64,000 nucleotides of DNA, from the NCBI RefSeq assembly GCF_963169125.1, contig NC_084798.1, positions 101,511,970 to 101,575,969 of the forward strand, read 5' to 3'. Below, in pieces: positions 35,015 through 47,165 of this stretch. Position numbers and translations under genes: made by a program. The DNA comes from Humulus lupulus. Its lineage: Eukaryota > Streptophyta > Magnoliopsida > Rosales > Cannabaceae. Each line of letters opens with the position of its first letter. The stretch's first letter is position 1. Below the pieces are notes generated by a model. The model saw only the letters and a list, made by a program, of their open reading frames with translations. It was not told the origin of the DNA and did no database searches.

Positions 35015-37007
35015 ATGAGGAAAAAGGAGGGAAAGCTAGAACCGCGAACTAAAGTTTGCATGTTTGTTGGCTATCCTAAAGGTACTCAGGGTGGAATTTT
35101 CTATAGTCATTCGGAAAAGAAAGTGTTTACTTCTACAAATGCTACTTTTCTGGAAAAAGACTATGTCCAGAACTTTAAACCTCGCAACAAAGTAGTTTTA
35201 GAGGAGATGGTTAAAGAATTGACTCCAACCAATGTTCCATCATCATCAACGCAAGTTGATGATGAAATTCCCACTCTTCATGTCCAACCAACGCAAGTCG
35301 ATTTAAATGAAGAAAGTACCACTGTTTCTGAGAAAACAGTCACGAAGCCTTGTCGTTGTCGGAGGGTTTCTAGGAACCCAGTTCGCTATGGTTTGGATGG
35401 TGAAACCAATATGGTTGTTGGTGACACTAGTGATGATGATCCGTTGTCTTTCAAACAAGCAATGGCTAGCCCTAAAAAGGAACCATGGCTCGAAGCCATG
35501 AAACAGGAAATGGATTCCAAGTACTCAGATTTTGTCTGGGATCTTGTGGAAGCACCTAGTGACTTTAGGGCCATTGGGTGCAAGTGGATCTACAAGAAGA
35601 AATGATGTGCTGATGGAAATATCGAGACTTATAAAGTCGATTAGTGGCAAAGGGTTATACCCAAAGAGAAGGCGTGGACTATGAGGAAACTTTTAGTTCG
35701 GTTGCCATGCTCAAATCCATTCGTATCCTCCTATCCATAGCCGCCGCTCTCGACTATGAGATCTGGCAAATGGACGTCAAGACAGCTTTTCTTAATGGAA
35801 AGCTTAACGAAGTAATTTATATGGATCAGCTAGAAGGATTTAAAGTATCTGGACAAGAAGGAAAAGTTTGCAAGTTGAATAGGTCCATCTATGGACTTAA
35901 GCAAGCTTCTTGTTCCTGGAATCTTAGGTTTGATGAAATAATCAAGACCTATGGCTTTGAACAAAATATTAATGAGCCCTGTGTTTACCAACTGAAGGCA
36001 AATCAAATAGTGGTATTCGTGGTTCTTTATGTAGATAATATTTTACTCATTGGAAACAATGTTAAGAAATTATTAGATGTGAAGAATTGACTGAGCACTC
36101 AATTCTAGATGAAGGATTTGGGTGAAGCAAGTTATGTTCTACGTATCAGATCATCAGGGATAGAAAGAACATACTCTTAGCTCTATCTCAAGCAGCTTAC
36201 ATAGATAAAGTGCTTGAACATTTCTCAATGAGAAATTCCAAGAAAGGGCGTCTACTGTCCTGCCATGGAATTCATCTTTCAAAGAAGTAGTCTCCCCAGA
36301 CTCTTGAAGAGGAAGATGCAATTAGAAAAGTTCCTTACGCATCTACAGTTGGAAGTCTGATGTACGCCATGTTGTGTACTAGACCAGACATCTGATATGC
36401 AGTGGGAGTAGTGAGCAGGTATCAGTCAAACCCAGGACCGGAACATTGGATAGTAGTTAAGCATATCCTGAAGTATTTGAGACGGACTAGGGATTATATG
36501 TTAGTCTACAAGGGTGGTGTTCTGAACCCTGTAGGCTACACCAATTCAGATTTTCAGACTGATGTCGATGACAGCAAGTCTACTTCTGGAATGGTGTTTA
36601 CTCTTGGGGGTGAAACTGTGATTTGGAGAAGCGTAAAGCAGTCTACAATCTCAGATTCCACCATGGAGGCTGAGTACATAGCCACGTCAGAAGCAGCTAA
36701 GAAAATAGTCTGGCTAAAGAAGTTCTATTTGGATCTTGGTGTTATTCCAGAAATGGATAAACTGCTTGTGTTGGTTTGTGATAATACAGGAGCGATAGAC
36801 AACTCGAAAGAACCTCGAAGTCACAAGAGGAGTAAGCATATAGAAAGGAAGTATCACATTATTCGAGAATATGTGGCCAAGGGAGATGTGAAGGTTATGA
36901 AGATTGCAACTGAAGATAATCTTGCGGATCCGTTTACAAAGACACTACTAGAAGCTACATTTGATAAGCATATCAAGGAAATGAGATTAGTAGAATTAAG
37001 GCATTAG
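35015..37007 (+). pseudogene. Reverse transcriptase and RNase H pseudogene of copia element 1
   Basis: 35015-35605 gives the pre-RT region (TKVCMFVGYPKGTQGGIFYS, then ALKRNHG-type shadow frames excluded) and ends SDFRAIGCKWIYKKK. RT blocks follow in another frame segment from 35644: MAKGYTQREGVDYEETF, WQMDVKTAFLNGKL, SIYGLKQASCSWNLRFDEI, with the catalytic YVDD changed to YVDN at about 36031. RNase H at 36402-37007 is long and open: SRYQSNPGPEHWIVVKHILK, STMEAEYIATSEAAKK, DNTGAIDNSKEPRSHKRSKH and ADPFTKTL near the C-terminus. Stops lie at about 35603, 36088 and 36394. Confidence 0.9.
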
Positions 37008-37018
37008 TTTCAATTAGT

Positions 37019-37031
37019 GCAAGTGGGAGTT
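37019..37031 (+). promoter_or_regulatory. Polypurine tract of copia element 1
   Basis: GCAAGTGGGAGTT directly precedes the 3' LTR. The complement (ATCTCCCACTTG) stands at the same place in the minus-strand copia element (43588-43599). Confidence 0.75.
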
Positions 37032-38883
37032 TGTTGGGGTTTTATCCCCTAATTAAAACCCAAATTCTTTGTAATCTCATTTTATTATCAATAAAAGAAT
37101 AGAAATCTTTTTTTGACTTGGTCAATCACTTTGCACACATGTTTTATTTTCATGATTATTTGTTTAATATAAACTTCTATTAAATCCCGAGCATATAGCT
37201 AATCTTATTTATAGTGACGTAATCACAGTGGAATATAAATATGATTATATGTCCAAAATAAGTTAGTCCTAAGATTAGTTAGTGCACCGGATTTACACTG
37301 ACTTGCCAATCTACGATATGATCTACTTACACATTACAATGTTATGTTCTTTCCAGAACAATAGCAAAGTAGATAAGACCGGATGTATTTGTTACATCGG
37401 ACATGACTAATATTGACAGTTGATAAGATAAGTAAACATACTGTCATTATCTATTCTAGTCATATCATATAGTTGACCATAGGTCAATTCAATCTCAATT
37501 CTGAGTGGTTAGTATTCTAACTGATTGTATTATTTGAGTTCTTTGACTTGTTCGTTACCAGCTTACCCAACAGACTAGCCCATACTTACATCTTGGGAAC
37601 TCGGTAGTATAATTGAGTGGGAGTGTTAATCATAGGTATGAACATCTATAACTTTTGATGAAGAAGTGAAACGATGATTTCCTTTTTATTTTGTTCAATG
37701 TTTTAAATGATAGAGATCTCATTTCAGTAATTAAATTAGTTTACTGAAATATCATTTATAAGGAACTAAGTGTTTTAAGGATAAAATACAATGATGGGTA
37801 AAACAGTATTTTAGTCCTATCTCATTGTAGACCATCTATAGAGGATTGAGTGACAATTATGGTTGTAACAATGGATAATTAATAGCGTATCTATATTTGT
37901 TGTAAAGCATTCTATGAATTCAAGAGTGCAATTCCAAGTCTATAGTGGAGTCATGAGGAATTAATAAGTTAGTAAATTTATTTGTTAGATTTATCATAAC
38001 TTATTGGAGCTTGATTTCATAGGCCTGTGGTCCCCATTGTACCTTGGATAAAATCATCTAGATACTCTCAATTAATTGATTTAATTATCAATTAGAATTA
38101 TCAAAGTTGACCAGGTCAATTTTGGATAGTTTCATAGAGTTATGTAATTTTGAGAAGAAAAGAGAAATTATGACAGATTTATTAATTAAGATAAATTGGT
38201 ATCTAAATTAATAAATAAGTTTAAATCAATGTTCAAATTATATATAATTAATTTGATAAAGGATTTAAATAATTATTTAATTAATTAAATCAATAGAAAA
38301 TAATACAAACCTTGATTTTAAGTCCAATGGGCTTATAATCAAATGGGAAATTTCACGGGCCTAAAGCCCATGATAATTTCGACCTAGGGCTTTAAAATGA
38401 CTATTATTTTATTGATTTTTTAATTAAATTAAATGGCCTAATTGAGTCTATAAAAGGAGTGCTTAGAGATAAGTCAAAACATAAGTTTAATCATTGGTTT
38501 TCTGATAGTTTTAGTTTCTCTCTAAAACACAAGTCCTTTTCTAAGTCTCTTTGATTATTTTCTCTTCTTCTTCTCTGTATCTATCTCATGTGTTGAGAAT
38601 TTCCCACACTAGTCAAGGTGATTCTAAGGATACATTGGAAGACTGTGAAGAAAATAGAAGATCAATTCAGTTTCTTGATAATACTTTGCGACAGAGAGGA
38701 TACAAGAGTTAGAGAAACTGAAGGAATGACTCTTTAATTCCGCTGCGTATACTGTAAGTATTCTTTTCATTGTTTCTCTTTGAATTCAATTTTAGAAACA
38801 TGTTTTAGGCTATCTCGTATTAATTTGTTTAATATTAGATATACATGAAAATAAATAAAGATCTTGTATAAGTTTACCTAATA
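37032..38883 (+). repeat. 3' LTR of copia element 1
   Basis: 1852 bp, ending CCTAATA (5' LTR ends CCTAACA), followed by the TSD ATGAC. Confidence 0.92.
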
Positions 38884-38888
38884 ATGAC

Positions 38889-39239
38889 TACTTGCTCAAC
38901 GTTGCCATAGAGATTGTGAGAATTTAGAACAACGCAAGTGTACGCAATCGGAAACAAGTAATATAGATAGTAAATATAAGTATCATCCCACGAAGATTGT
39001 TTATCAATTACCAAAGATTAATTTGTAGTTCTATTTACTGGAAATTGAATTTCAAAAAATAAAAAGGAAAATAACAATATAACTAAATTAACAATTGGAA
39101 ATTAAAAGAAACAAATAAATCAATGGATAAAAAATCTAGGGTATTTAATTTCAACATTTATCCACACTATTGTATCATCAATACAATTTTTATTATTCTT
39201 CCTCTCCTTGTGATAACAAGTTTACTAAAGCAATCTATA
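38889..39239 (+). other. Unassigned AT-rich segment
   Basis: About 350 bp of non-coding DNA between the copia TSD and a copia LTR fragment. Without copia element 1 it would join the LTR end at 15473. Its start (CAACGCAAGTGTACGCAATCG, with an AAGTAAT run and TATCATCCCACGAAGATTG) resembles a non-coding repeat start found in many plant genomes, but I cannot name the family. Confidence 0.35.
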
Positions 39240-39750
39240 TGTTAGTATTAGTGCCCTAAAAGCATGTAAAGATATTTTATTGATTTAAATAAAAGTAAAA
39301 TTTTATTATATTTGAATGCTATAATTATTGTTTGAATGAATTATATAATAATATCAAGAAAATTTCTTATTCATTCGTGAGAATATGATCTTGAAATAGT
39401 ATGAAAGAATTAAGATAATTTATAATGAATAAAATAGTAAAAAACATATTAAAGTATAGAATCATTAATGAATGGTTACTAGTGCAGTTTGCTAAGCATG
39501 TGAGATGCATGTGATCTAGATTCAGATTACTGATGTGGATAGACATCTTAGTAAATATGTTGTATGTAATAGAGATTATATATGATATTACTGATGAGAA
39601 TTAACTATCTTTATAAACTTGTCGTTTGACATAAGGATTTAATTCCTATCATAACAGATGATCATTTGTAGATCATTCCGAATCCTGAGTATTCATGAAC
39701 TCATGTTTGTGTTTATTGGATCTTTTGATTCACTCGTTAAGGTTTCTTAG
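39240..39750 (+). mobile_element. Truncated copia LTR, plus orientation
   Basis: Starts TGTTAGTATTAGTGCCCTAAAA and matches, reverse-complemented, the outer 500 bp of the LTR at 41679-43587 (CTAAAAGCATGTAAAGA; the run through TGTGGATAGACATCTTAGTA; GAGTATTCATGAACTCATGT). It is cut at 39750 by the LTR of gypsy element 2. Confidence 0.7.
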
Positions 39751-40655
39751 TGTTGACCTGTGAAATTGGCCAATAGTCATATGTACAGTATACGACACCT
39801 TTTGAATGAAATAAATATAATAAACGACAGAGTACAAATATCTTAAACAAACACACATAAATTTTATAGTGGTTCAGCCCTGTTCTGATGAACAATAATA
39901 ATCTAATCCACTTAGCTTTTAGAATTGAATCACTCGATAAAAAATCACACAGATGAACAAAAGTATTCACTCGTTACTAATTTGCCCAGAGTTTCTCCCC
40001 AAAAAATTCCTCAGATCCCCTTTAATGAAGCTCTGGGTCCTTTATTTATAGTACCCAGGGGCTATTACATGATCAGTGGTACTAGGATCATGGTTCGATA
40101 CACGATTATTAGGTATTGGAGATATGTTTCCACCTCCCCATGATTATGAGATCATGGGTCTTCTCGTTGTTTCTCTGGATTGTGGTAGACAATGCACGAT
40201 TGAAACCTCTGGGAAAATGCTAAGTCTAGATTGGTCTATGAGACTTAGGTGTTAGGCCCGACGACTCTTCAGAGCTTGGGTTCTAGGCTCGTCGATCTTT
40301 TGGGTGCTAGGCCTGTTGATCTCAGTCTGAACGAGCGTGAGTTTTACCTGTTTTCAGGAGTGGAGGCTGACCACCCTATGGAGGATAGGGTGGGCCGACA
40401 ACCCCAAGGGATTCTTGGACATGCTTGGGCCAACCATCCCTAGGGGGTTTTTGAACATCTCAGGCCGACCACCTCTAGGGGTTGGGGTCAGGCCGAACAC
40501 CCCTAGGGGCTATGGTCAGGCCGACAACCCCTAGGGGGTTTAGGCCTGGTCGACTTCCCTATAGGCCCTGGACCTTCATCGGTCATTTTTCAATACTGCA
40601 TCATTTTTCCCTGATTTGTGATGCCACGTCATCCTTGGATTTTTGAGGGATAATA
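39751..40655 (-). repeat. 3' LTR of gypsy element 2
   Basis: About 905 bp from TGTTGACCTG to GGGATAATA (the TG end decayed to TA on the minus strand), close to the 926 bp of the other gypsy LTR. TATAAATAAA on the minus strand at 40041-40050 is the likely promoter. Its right third (40250-40560) is an array of GGCCGACCACC-like words. Confidence 0.7.
40250..40560 (+). repeat. GGCCGACCACCCCTAGGG word array in the LTR
   Basis: At least seven degenerate copies of a word of about 20 bp (GGCCGACAACCCCTAGGGG and variants) are spaced irregularly. The same word recurs inside the antisense gene intron (41490-41670, 50902-51400) and downstream of the gene (62733-62770), always on the same strand. Confidence 0.7.
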
Positions 40656-40825
40656 TTTGCCCCCAGGTTTATTGTAATGTGTTCAACATTTCGGTAAACT
40701 TGATCTTGGCCCGAGAAACATATCGTAGCAGTGCTTTAATAGCAAAGTCCCTCGAGACATTATGTAGTACTTTTATCAACTATCGATAATTTGCTCAGCA
40801 TGAATTTTTCATGGATAATTGGTAA

Positions 40826-41140
40826 TTCCTAAAAATAACTAGATTTTTCAAGAAAAATTAATTTTCTAAAAATCTAGTATATTTTTCAAGGAAATTTGAA
40901 GTCCTAAAAATATAATATATTTTTCAAGGAGTTTGAAGTCTTAAAAATACAAAATATTTTTCAAAGATATTAATTCCTAAAAATACAAAATATTTTTCAA
41001 GGAATTTTAATTCCTAAAAATATAAGATACTTTTCAAGAAATTTGAATTCCTAAAAATACTAGATATTTTTCAAGGAGTTTGAAATTTTAACCATACCGG
41101 ATATTTTTCAAGGAAATTTGAATTCCTAAAAATATTTGGT
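40826..41140 (+). repeat. Palindromic AT-rich tandem repeat, about 42 bp x 7
   Basis: Units of the form TTGAATTCCTAAAAATA..TATTTTTCAAGGAA. Each unit is nearly self-complementary (AATTCCTAAAAATA against TATTTTTCAAGGAATT). The array lies between the polypurine tract and the antisense promoter of gypsy element 2. Confidence 0.8.
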
Positions 41141-41152
41141 TAGCCTGAGAGG

Positions 41153-41162
41153 CTATAAGTAG
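41153..41162 (+). promoter_or_regulatory. TATA box of the antisense gene of gypsy element 2
   Basis: GGCTATAAGTAGGG lies about 500 bp inside the 3' LTR, followed by a CCTCACTTCTCAC initiator-like stretch. Position and orientation match the antisense TATA box at 31383 in gypsy element 1. Confidence 0.55.
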
Positions 41163-41678
41163 GGCCTCACTTCTCACTTTCTTGCTCTGTGCGCCTCACC
41201 CATAGGAGTCTCTAAGGCTGATTTCTCCAATTCTTCATCAAACTCAGATCTTTATTTGGGTAAGTACTTTCTCCTATTCCTTACATCATTTAATTTAAAT
41301 GTGCTTAGATTTAGAAGAAATACTTTGAATCTTTGAGGAATCTGACTGAATCTTCTTATTTTGTTTTATTTTGATCCAAAATAATTGACTTGTTTGAATC
41401 AAGTCTACGATTTCACTAGAATTTCCTTAGCCTGGACGATTTCTAGGGTTACAAACCCTAGCACATGCAATTTCAGGTTTGTGAAACCCTAGGCTGACCA
41501 CCTCTTTGAGATTCATTAGCCTGGCAATTTTTAGGGTTCCAAACCCTAGCATAGGCGATTTCCAGGGATGTGAATTCCCTCATGGGCTACCACCCCTAGG
41601 GTTTCCATCATGGGCCGAGTACCTCTAGGGCTTCCCTTGTTTATGCGATTTCCAGGGATGTCAATTCCCTCATGGGCT

Positions 41679-43587
41679 TGTTGGTTTTTATTGATCAAAT
41701 CAGAGATTATACGCAGCGGAACAACAATCAAATTGTTAATTTAATCCCATAAGATTTCTAGATCTACTTCTTCACACGCATATATATATTGAATCAAAGA
41801 CATGAATAGAAAAATGACCTCAGGTTCTTCCTTGCTGCTATCTTTTTGTATGGCTAAATCCTTGAGATCTCACACCAAGATCTTCCAAAATGTTCTCAGC
41901 ACACAATGAACGAGTGTGGGCTCGCTATACAAACAATAGGCAAAAAACTATTTATTAGATGTTCTCAACACATGAGATCTGATAAAGTTTGGACCTAGGT
42001 TTTGTGAAGAACAGTGACTTTTGTTTGTATCACTGTTCTCTTTCTTTGAGAGAGATTTCTAGATATTTTTCTATCCTTGAAAAGTTACGTTCTGAAAAAA
42101 CTGATATCCTATATTTAATATATCCAATATATTAAAATAAAATATTAGTTATTTTAAACAATTTGAAAATAACTAATCAGTTATCAGATTTTTGTTTAAA
42201 TAATAATATTTTAATCAAATTACAATATCTCATTATTTATTTAATATTTAAATAACTAAAATTGTGGAATCTAAAAACTGATTACAGTCTCTTATGCGTG
42301 TAGCACAGTGACTGTGCACTGTGCTACACATGTACCACATGCCAATGATGGCATGTGATTTTTCCCAATTTTATTATTATTTAAATACCAAAAATCCCAA
42401 AAACAAATTAATTCAAAATTAATTATATTTTTGTTAAATCAAATAATTAATTAATTCTTAATTAATTAATTACACATAATTAAACAATAATTATGTTTGA
42501 TACATAGAAAAATATTTTACTTATCACATAAGTCCTTTTTGCCCATTTTTGTATTTACCTTTGTCAGTGACTGTTTGAGCCATTCCAGGGACCATGGACC
42601 TATAACATTAAGCTCCAATAAATAAACTGAATAATTAAACTCTTTAATTATAAAAGTTACTTTATTAATTCTGATATTACTCCACTATAAATTGAGAATT
42701 GTACTCTTTATGTTATAGATATACTTTTACAGAAATCTTTTCTTAAGTCGTCCATTGATATAACCATCTTACAATAGTTCAACCCTCTAATTAATTAGTT
42801 CATAAATTAGAATGGAAGAATTACCATTTTACCTTTCTAATTTACTTCTCATTCCTTAAGTACCATTAATTCACTAGCGAATAATTAATCTATAATCTAA
42901 TTATAGATTTGAGCTCAAAATCATTCAGTTCCAGAATTAACCCTTAAGGGAACTAATATACGATCCGTTAGGAAAGATTAGATTCCGTATTGTTGATACA
43001 TGTTCCCAGCCATCCATGATATTAAATCTCCAAAACAAAAGTCATTAGCCTCATTCTTTGAAGAGACCTTAACGAATGGATAAAAAGATTTAATAAACAT
43101 GAAAAGGAGTTCATGAACACTCAGGATTTAGGTTGATCTATAAATGATCATCAATTATGATACGAATTACAAGTCTTTATTGTTAAATGGTTTTTGGATA
43201 AAGACTTTAATTCATATCGGTCCATGTCATATATAATCATATTATATAAAGCACCTTTACCGAGATGTCTTTCCACATCAATAATCGGAATCTAGATTAT
43301 TTGTATCATTATGATACTCAGTAAACTGTACTTACAACTCCAATTAAAGAATTCCATAACTTTAATTTGTTGTTGTTGACTATTTTTATTCATTCATGTG
43401 ATCTTAATTATCTCGTACCAATACAAGATCACATCCTCAATAATGAATATGGGATTTTTCTGATATTTACAAAATTATTCAAACAATAATTTAACAATCT
43501 AAATATAACAATAATAATAAACCATTGTATTTATTTATTCACAGAAAAACAAATGTCTTTACATGCTTTTAGGACACACTCCTAACA
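41679..43587 (-). repeat. 3' LTR of copia element 2
   Basis: 1909 bp. On the minus strand the polypurine tract (complement of ATCTCCCACTTG, 43588-43599) adjoins it. Confidence 0.93.
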
Positions 43588-43602
43588 ATCTCCCACTTGT
43601 AC

Positions 43603-46245
43603 TTAAAGCAAGTGAGGCATTTCTCTCAATCCCATATTACGTACATGACCCTCAAATTGCTTTGCTGGAAGCGTCTTCGTGAACGGGTCGGCCAGGTTGT
43701 GTTCTGATGCGATTTTCAGAATGGTCACATCTCCTCTATGTACGATTTCTCTGACTATGTGTATTTGCGCTCTATATGCTTTCCCCTCTTGTGGCTTCTT
43801 GGTTCTTTAGAATTGGCCACTGCTCCACTATTGTCACAGTAAAGAACAAGTGGTTTCTCCACTTCTGGAACTACTTCCAAATCTATGTAGAACTTTTTCA
43901 GCCAAACTGCTTCCTTAGCTGCTTCACAAGCTGCTATGTATTCAGCTTCCATGGTTGAATCAGCTATACTGGATTGCTTAATGCTTCTCCAGACAACTGC
44001 TCCACCACCAAGAGTGAATACTGATCCAGAAGTAGACTTTCTACTATCCTTGCCAGATTGAAAATATGAGTCAGTGTATCCAGTAGGTTCGAGGTCACTA
44101 CCCGAATATACTAGCATATAGTCTCTCGTTCTCCTGAGATACTTGAGAATATGTTTCACCGCAATCCAGTGTTCCAAACCTGGATTTGATTGATAACGAC
44201 TGACAATCCCTACTGCATAACATATGTCAGGTCTAGTACATAACATTGCATACATTAGGCTCTCTACAGCTGATGCATAGGGATACTTTCTCATATCCTC
44301 TTGCTCTTGTGGTGTCTTTGGACACTGATCTTTGCAAAGAGTAATTCCATGTCTGGTCGGCAATTGACCCTTTTTGGAATTCTCCATAGAGAATCTTTCA
44401 AGCACTTTATCAATATAATTTCCTTGTCAAAGTGCTAAGAGTTTGTTCTTTCTATCTCTTAGAATTTTAATGCCTAGAACATAGCTCGCTTCTCCCAAAT
44501 ATTTCATTTGGAATTTGTCAGCCAACCATTTATTTACATTTGATAATGTCTCTACATCATTCCTAATGAGTAGGATATCATCAACATAAAGAACTAAGAA
44601 AACCATAATTTTTCCTTTGATGTATTTATAAACACATGCTTCGTCAACATTTTGTTCAAAACCATATGTTTTAATAGTTTCATCAAATGTTAAGTTCCAA
44701 GATCTTGATGCTTGTTTCAATCCATATATGGATTTCAACAACTTGCATACCTTTTGATCTTGATCCTTCTGTATAAACCCTTCTGGTTGTTCCCTATAAA
44801 TGGTTTCATCAAGGTGGCCATTCAGAAAGGCTGTCTTGACGTCCATTTGCCATATCTCATAATCATAGATGGCAGCTATGGATAAAAGTATGCGAATGAA
44901 TTTAAGCATGGCCACAGGAGAAAATGTTTCTTCATAGTCCACACCCTCTCTCTGTGTGTAGCCTTTGGCCACAAGCCTTGCTTTATAGGTCTCTACCTTT
45001 CCATCTGCACCCCTTTTCTTCTTGTAGATCCATTTACATCCAATGGCATCAACATTGTCAGGCAGATCTACAAGTTCCCAGACAGAATTGGAATACATTG
45101 ATTCCATTTCTTGATTCATGGCATCTTGCCACTTATCAACATCAGGGTCTTCCATTGCTTCTTTAAAAGTCAATGGATCGTCCTTTTCAATATCTGATAC
45201 CAGAACGTGTGCCTCATGTTCGTAGAGAATAGGTTGTCTCACAATCCTCCCACTACGATGTTGCACTGGTTTTTCCTTTTCAGAAATTGTGGTTTCTTCG
45301 GTTGTTTTATCATTAATTGCTGCTGGTGACTTTGGGACTTTATTTGAGACCATCTCCTCCAATACAACCTTACTGCGAGGTTTGTGGTTATTAACATAGT
45401 CATATTCAAGAAAAGTTGCATTTGTCAATAAAAATGTTTTATTTTCTTTTGGACTATAGAAAATTCCACCTCTAGTCTCTTTGGAATATCCCACAAACAT
45501 ACACACTTCAGAGCGCGTTTCCAACTTCCTGGTCTTCCTTTTGAGCACGTATGCATGACACCCCCAAATTCTAAAATGGTGTAAACTAAGTTTACAACCA
45601 TTCCATAATTCTATGGATGTCTTTTGGATAGACTTAGGTGGAACATCATTCAATGTGTATAGAACACATTGAATCGTATAGCCCCTGAATGACAGTGGTA
45701 ATGATGAGAAACTCATCATTCATCTAACCATATCTAATAACGTTCTATTCCGACTTTCTGAAACATCATTTTACTATGTTGTTTTAGGTGTAGTGAGTTG
45801 GAATTGAATGCCATGCTCACGTTGATGGTTCTTGAAGTCATAGTCCAAGTACTCTCTTCATTGATTAGATCGAAGTACTTTTTAGTGATTTACCTAATTG
45901 CTTTTTAGCCTCTGCTTGAAATTCTTTGAACTTTCCAAAAGTCTAAAATTTTCTTTGCATTAAGTATAGGTAACCATATCTCGAATAATCGTCAATGAAA
46001 GTGATGAAATATTCACAACCTCCTCTTGTTTGTACATTAAGTGGATTGCAACATCTATATGTACTAGTTGAAGTAGTTCTGTGGCTCTTGAACCTTTAGC
46101 AGAGAAAGGTCTCTTGGTCATTTTGCCTTCTAGACAGGATTTTTAAATAGGGAGAGATCTAATAGATGATTCTCTTAAAGGACTATCCTTTACAAGCCTA
46201 TTTATTCCGTCTAGACCAATATGGCCCAATCTCAAGTGCTACAGA
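43603..46245 (-). pseudogene. pol pseudogene of copia element 2 (integrase, RT, RNase H)
   Basis: The integrase part (about 46245-45720) is broken: TKRPF-type and VHID motifs are seen, then a frameshift after VHIDV and a stop with Asp-to-Asn in the RSN..REYLD site. From 45719 the frame is long and open: YVLKRKTRKLETRSEVCMF, NATFLEYDYV, IGCKWIYKKKRG, LVAKGYTQREGVDYEETFSP, QMDVKTAFLNGHLDE, SIYGLKQASRSWNL and the intact catalytic YVDD near 44580. A single TGA at 44427 then separates RT from RNase H (MLCTRPDICYAVGIVSRYQ, STMEAEYIAACEAAKE, DNSGAVANSKEPRSHKRGKH). A 1-2 base loss at about 43755 shifts the last 50 codons, which still read GDVTILKIASEHNLADPF before the TAA at about 43603. Confidence 0.9.
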
Positions 46246-46624
46246 TATTTTTCACTATCGGAATCAGTTTAATAGATTTAGGATTACGTGTTTTTAAATA
46301 ATTCAAAATTATAAAAATTTGTCATTCCTTATAAGTATGTAAACTTTGTTTATCCCAAAGCATTTGCATAACAAGTAAATAGATAATTTATTTAAATAAT
46401 AACTACTTCATATATAAAAGAAATAAATGTTATGCAAAAATAGAAATAAGTTTCCAAACATTAATAATCAAAATTACTAACAATAAACAAAATTTCTAGA
46501 CTGTAGTATTCTTTGTTTAAAGAAATCTAAAATTTCTAAAACTAAATAAACAAAGTTAAATAGTTCAACTAACAATAAAATTACTAAATAAAAAAAAAAA
46601 CTGCTCTCCAACTTCTCCAGCTCC
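46246..46624 (-). other. Non-coding segment between pol remnant and gag-like ORF
   Basis: AT-rich with no frame of note. The gag zinc knuckle and protease expected here are absent, so about 1 kb of coding sequence has been lost or replaced. Confidence 0.5.
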
Positions 46625-47165
46625 TTACTTGCTACCAAAATCCTCATCAGTCTCTTCCTCCTTTTTAGGGTTCTGATTCTGCAAAAGGAAAGACAAAAGA
46701 AAAATAGATTAGTGGCATATATTTTTTAATCTACTATCCAAAAATTTGAATCTTATATTCATAGTTGAAAAAATATATGTAAATCTTATTTACCTTTTTC
46801 GTTTGATATAAACGATGACACTCAGCATAGACTTCCTCTGTCATTGCTCGCCATATCTCATGTGCTGAGTCATAGTGTATATATTTTTCCTTTGTTTCGT
46901 CAGGCATGGTTGAAAGCATGCAATAACGTGCCAACCGATCGGATTTCATCCAATTTGCATATTTTTCTTCTGCTTCATAGCTAGTAGCCAGAGGTGGTTC
47001 TGTTGGAGGTTTTTCACAGACAGTTGACATCATCTTCTTATAAGAAAAAATAGTCAACATGCCTCGAAACCAGTGTTGCATGTTTTCAAGTTCAAAAACC
47101 AAGGATTTGAGAAAGGCATCGGTGTGTAATTCAGCAATAGACATTTTTGCTGGCAATAAATACAA
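46625..47165 (-). CDS. Two-exon gag-like ORF of copia element 2
   Basis: Exon 1 on the minus strand runs from MSIAELHTDAF at 47144 (an upstream in-frame ATG at 47165 adds seven codons) to LYQTKK at 46794. It resembles the N-terminal copia Gag: NMQHWFRGMLTIFSYKKM, EEKYANWMKSDRLARYCMLS, AHEIWRAMTEEVYAECHRLY. The frame then meets AAG|GTAAAT, a good donor. 115 bp on, TTTTGCAG|AAT is a good acceptor. The second exon (46678-46625) stays in phase and ends NQNPKKEEETDEDFGSK and a TAA. The predicted protein is about 134 residues, with an acidic tail in place of the zinc knuckle. Splicing is inferred from sequence. The alternative is plain read-through to a stop in the intron. Confidence 0.55.

Larger units (their letters stand above)
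15479..38883 (+). mobile_element. Ty1/copia element with a nested gypsy element, TSD ATGAC
   Basis: The element is bounded by TGTTGG..CTAACA LTRs at 15479-17317 and 37032-38883 and flanked by ATGAC at 15474-15478 and 38884-38888. Without the 13.2-kb gypsy insertion at 19267-32472 its length is about 10.2 kb. The order is LTR, primer-binding site, long leader, gag, protease, integrase, RT, RNase H, polypurine tract, LTR, which is the Ty1/copia order. Both catalytic and zinc-binding residues are damaged (see the coding entries), so it cannot be autonomous. Confidence 0.93.

Noticed and set aside
35307..35583. Overlapping frames on both strands in copia element 1 pol
   Set aside because: Shadows of the RT-upstream coding frame.
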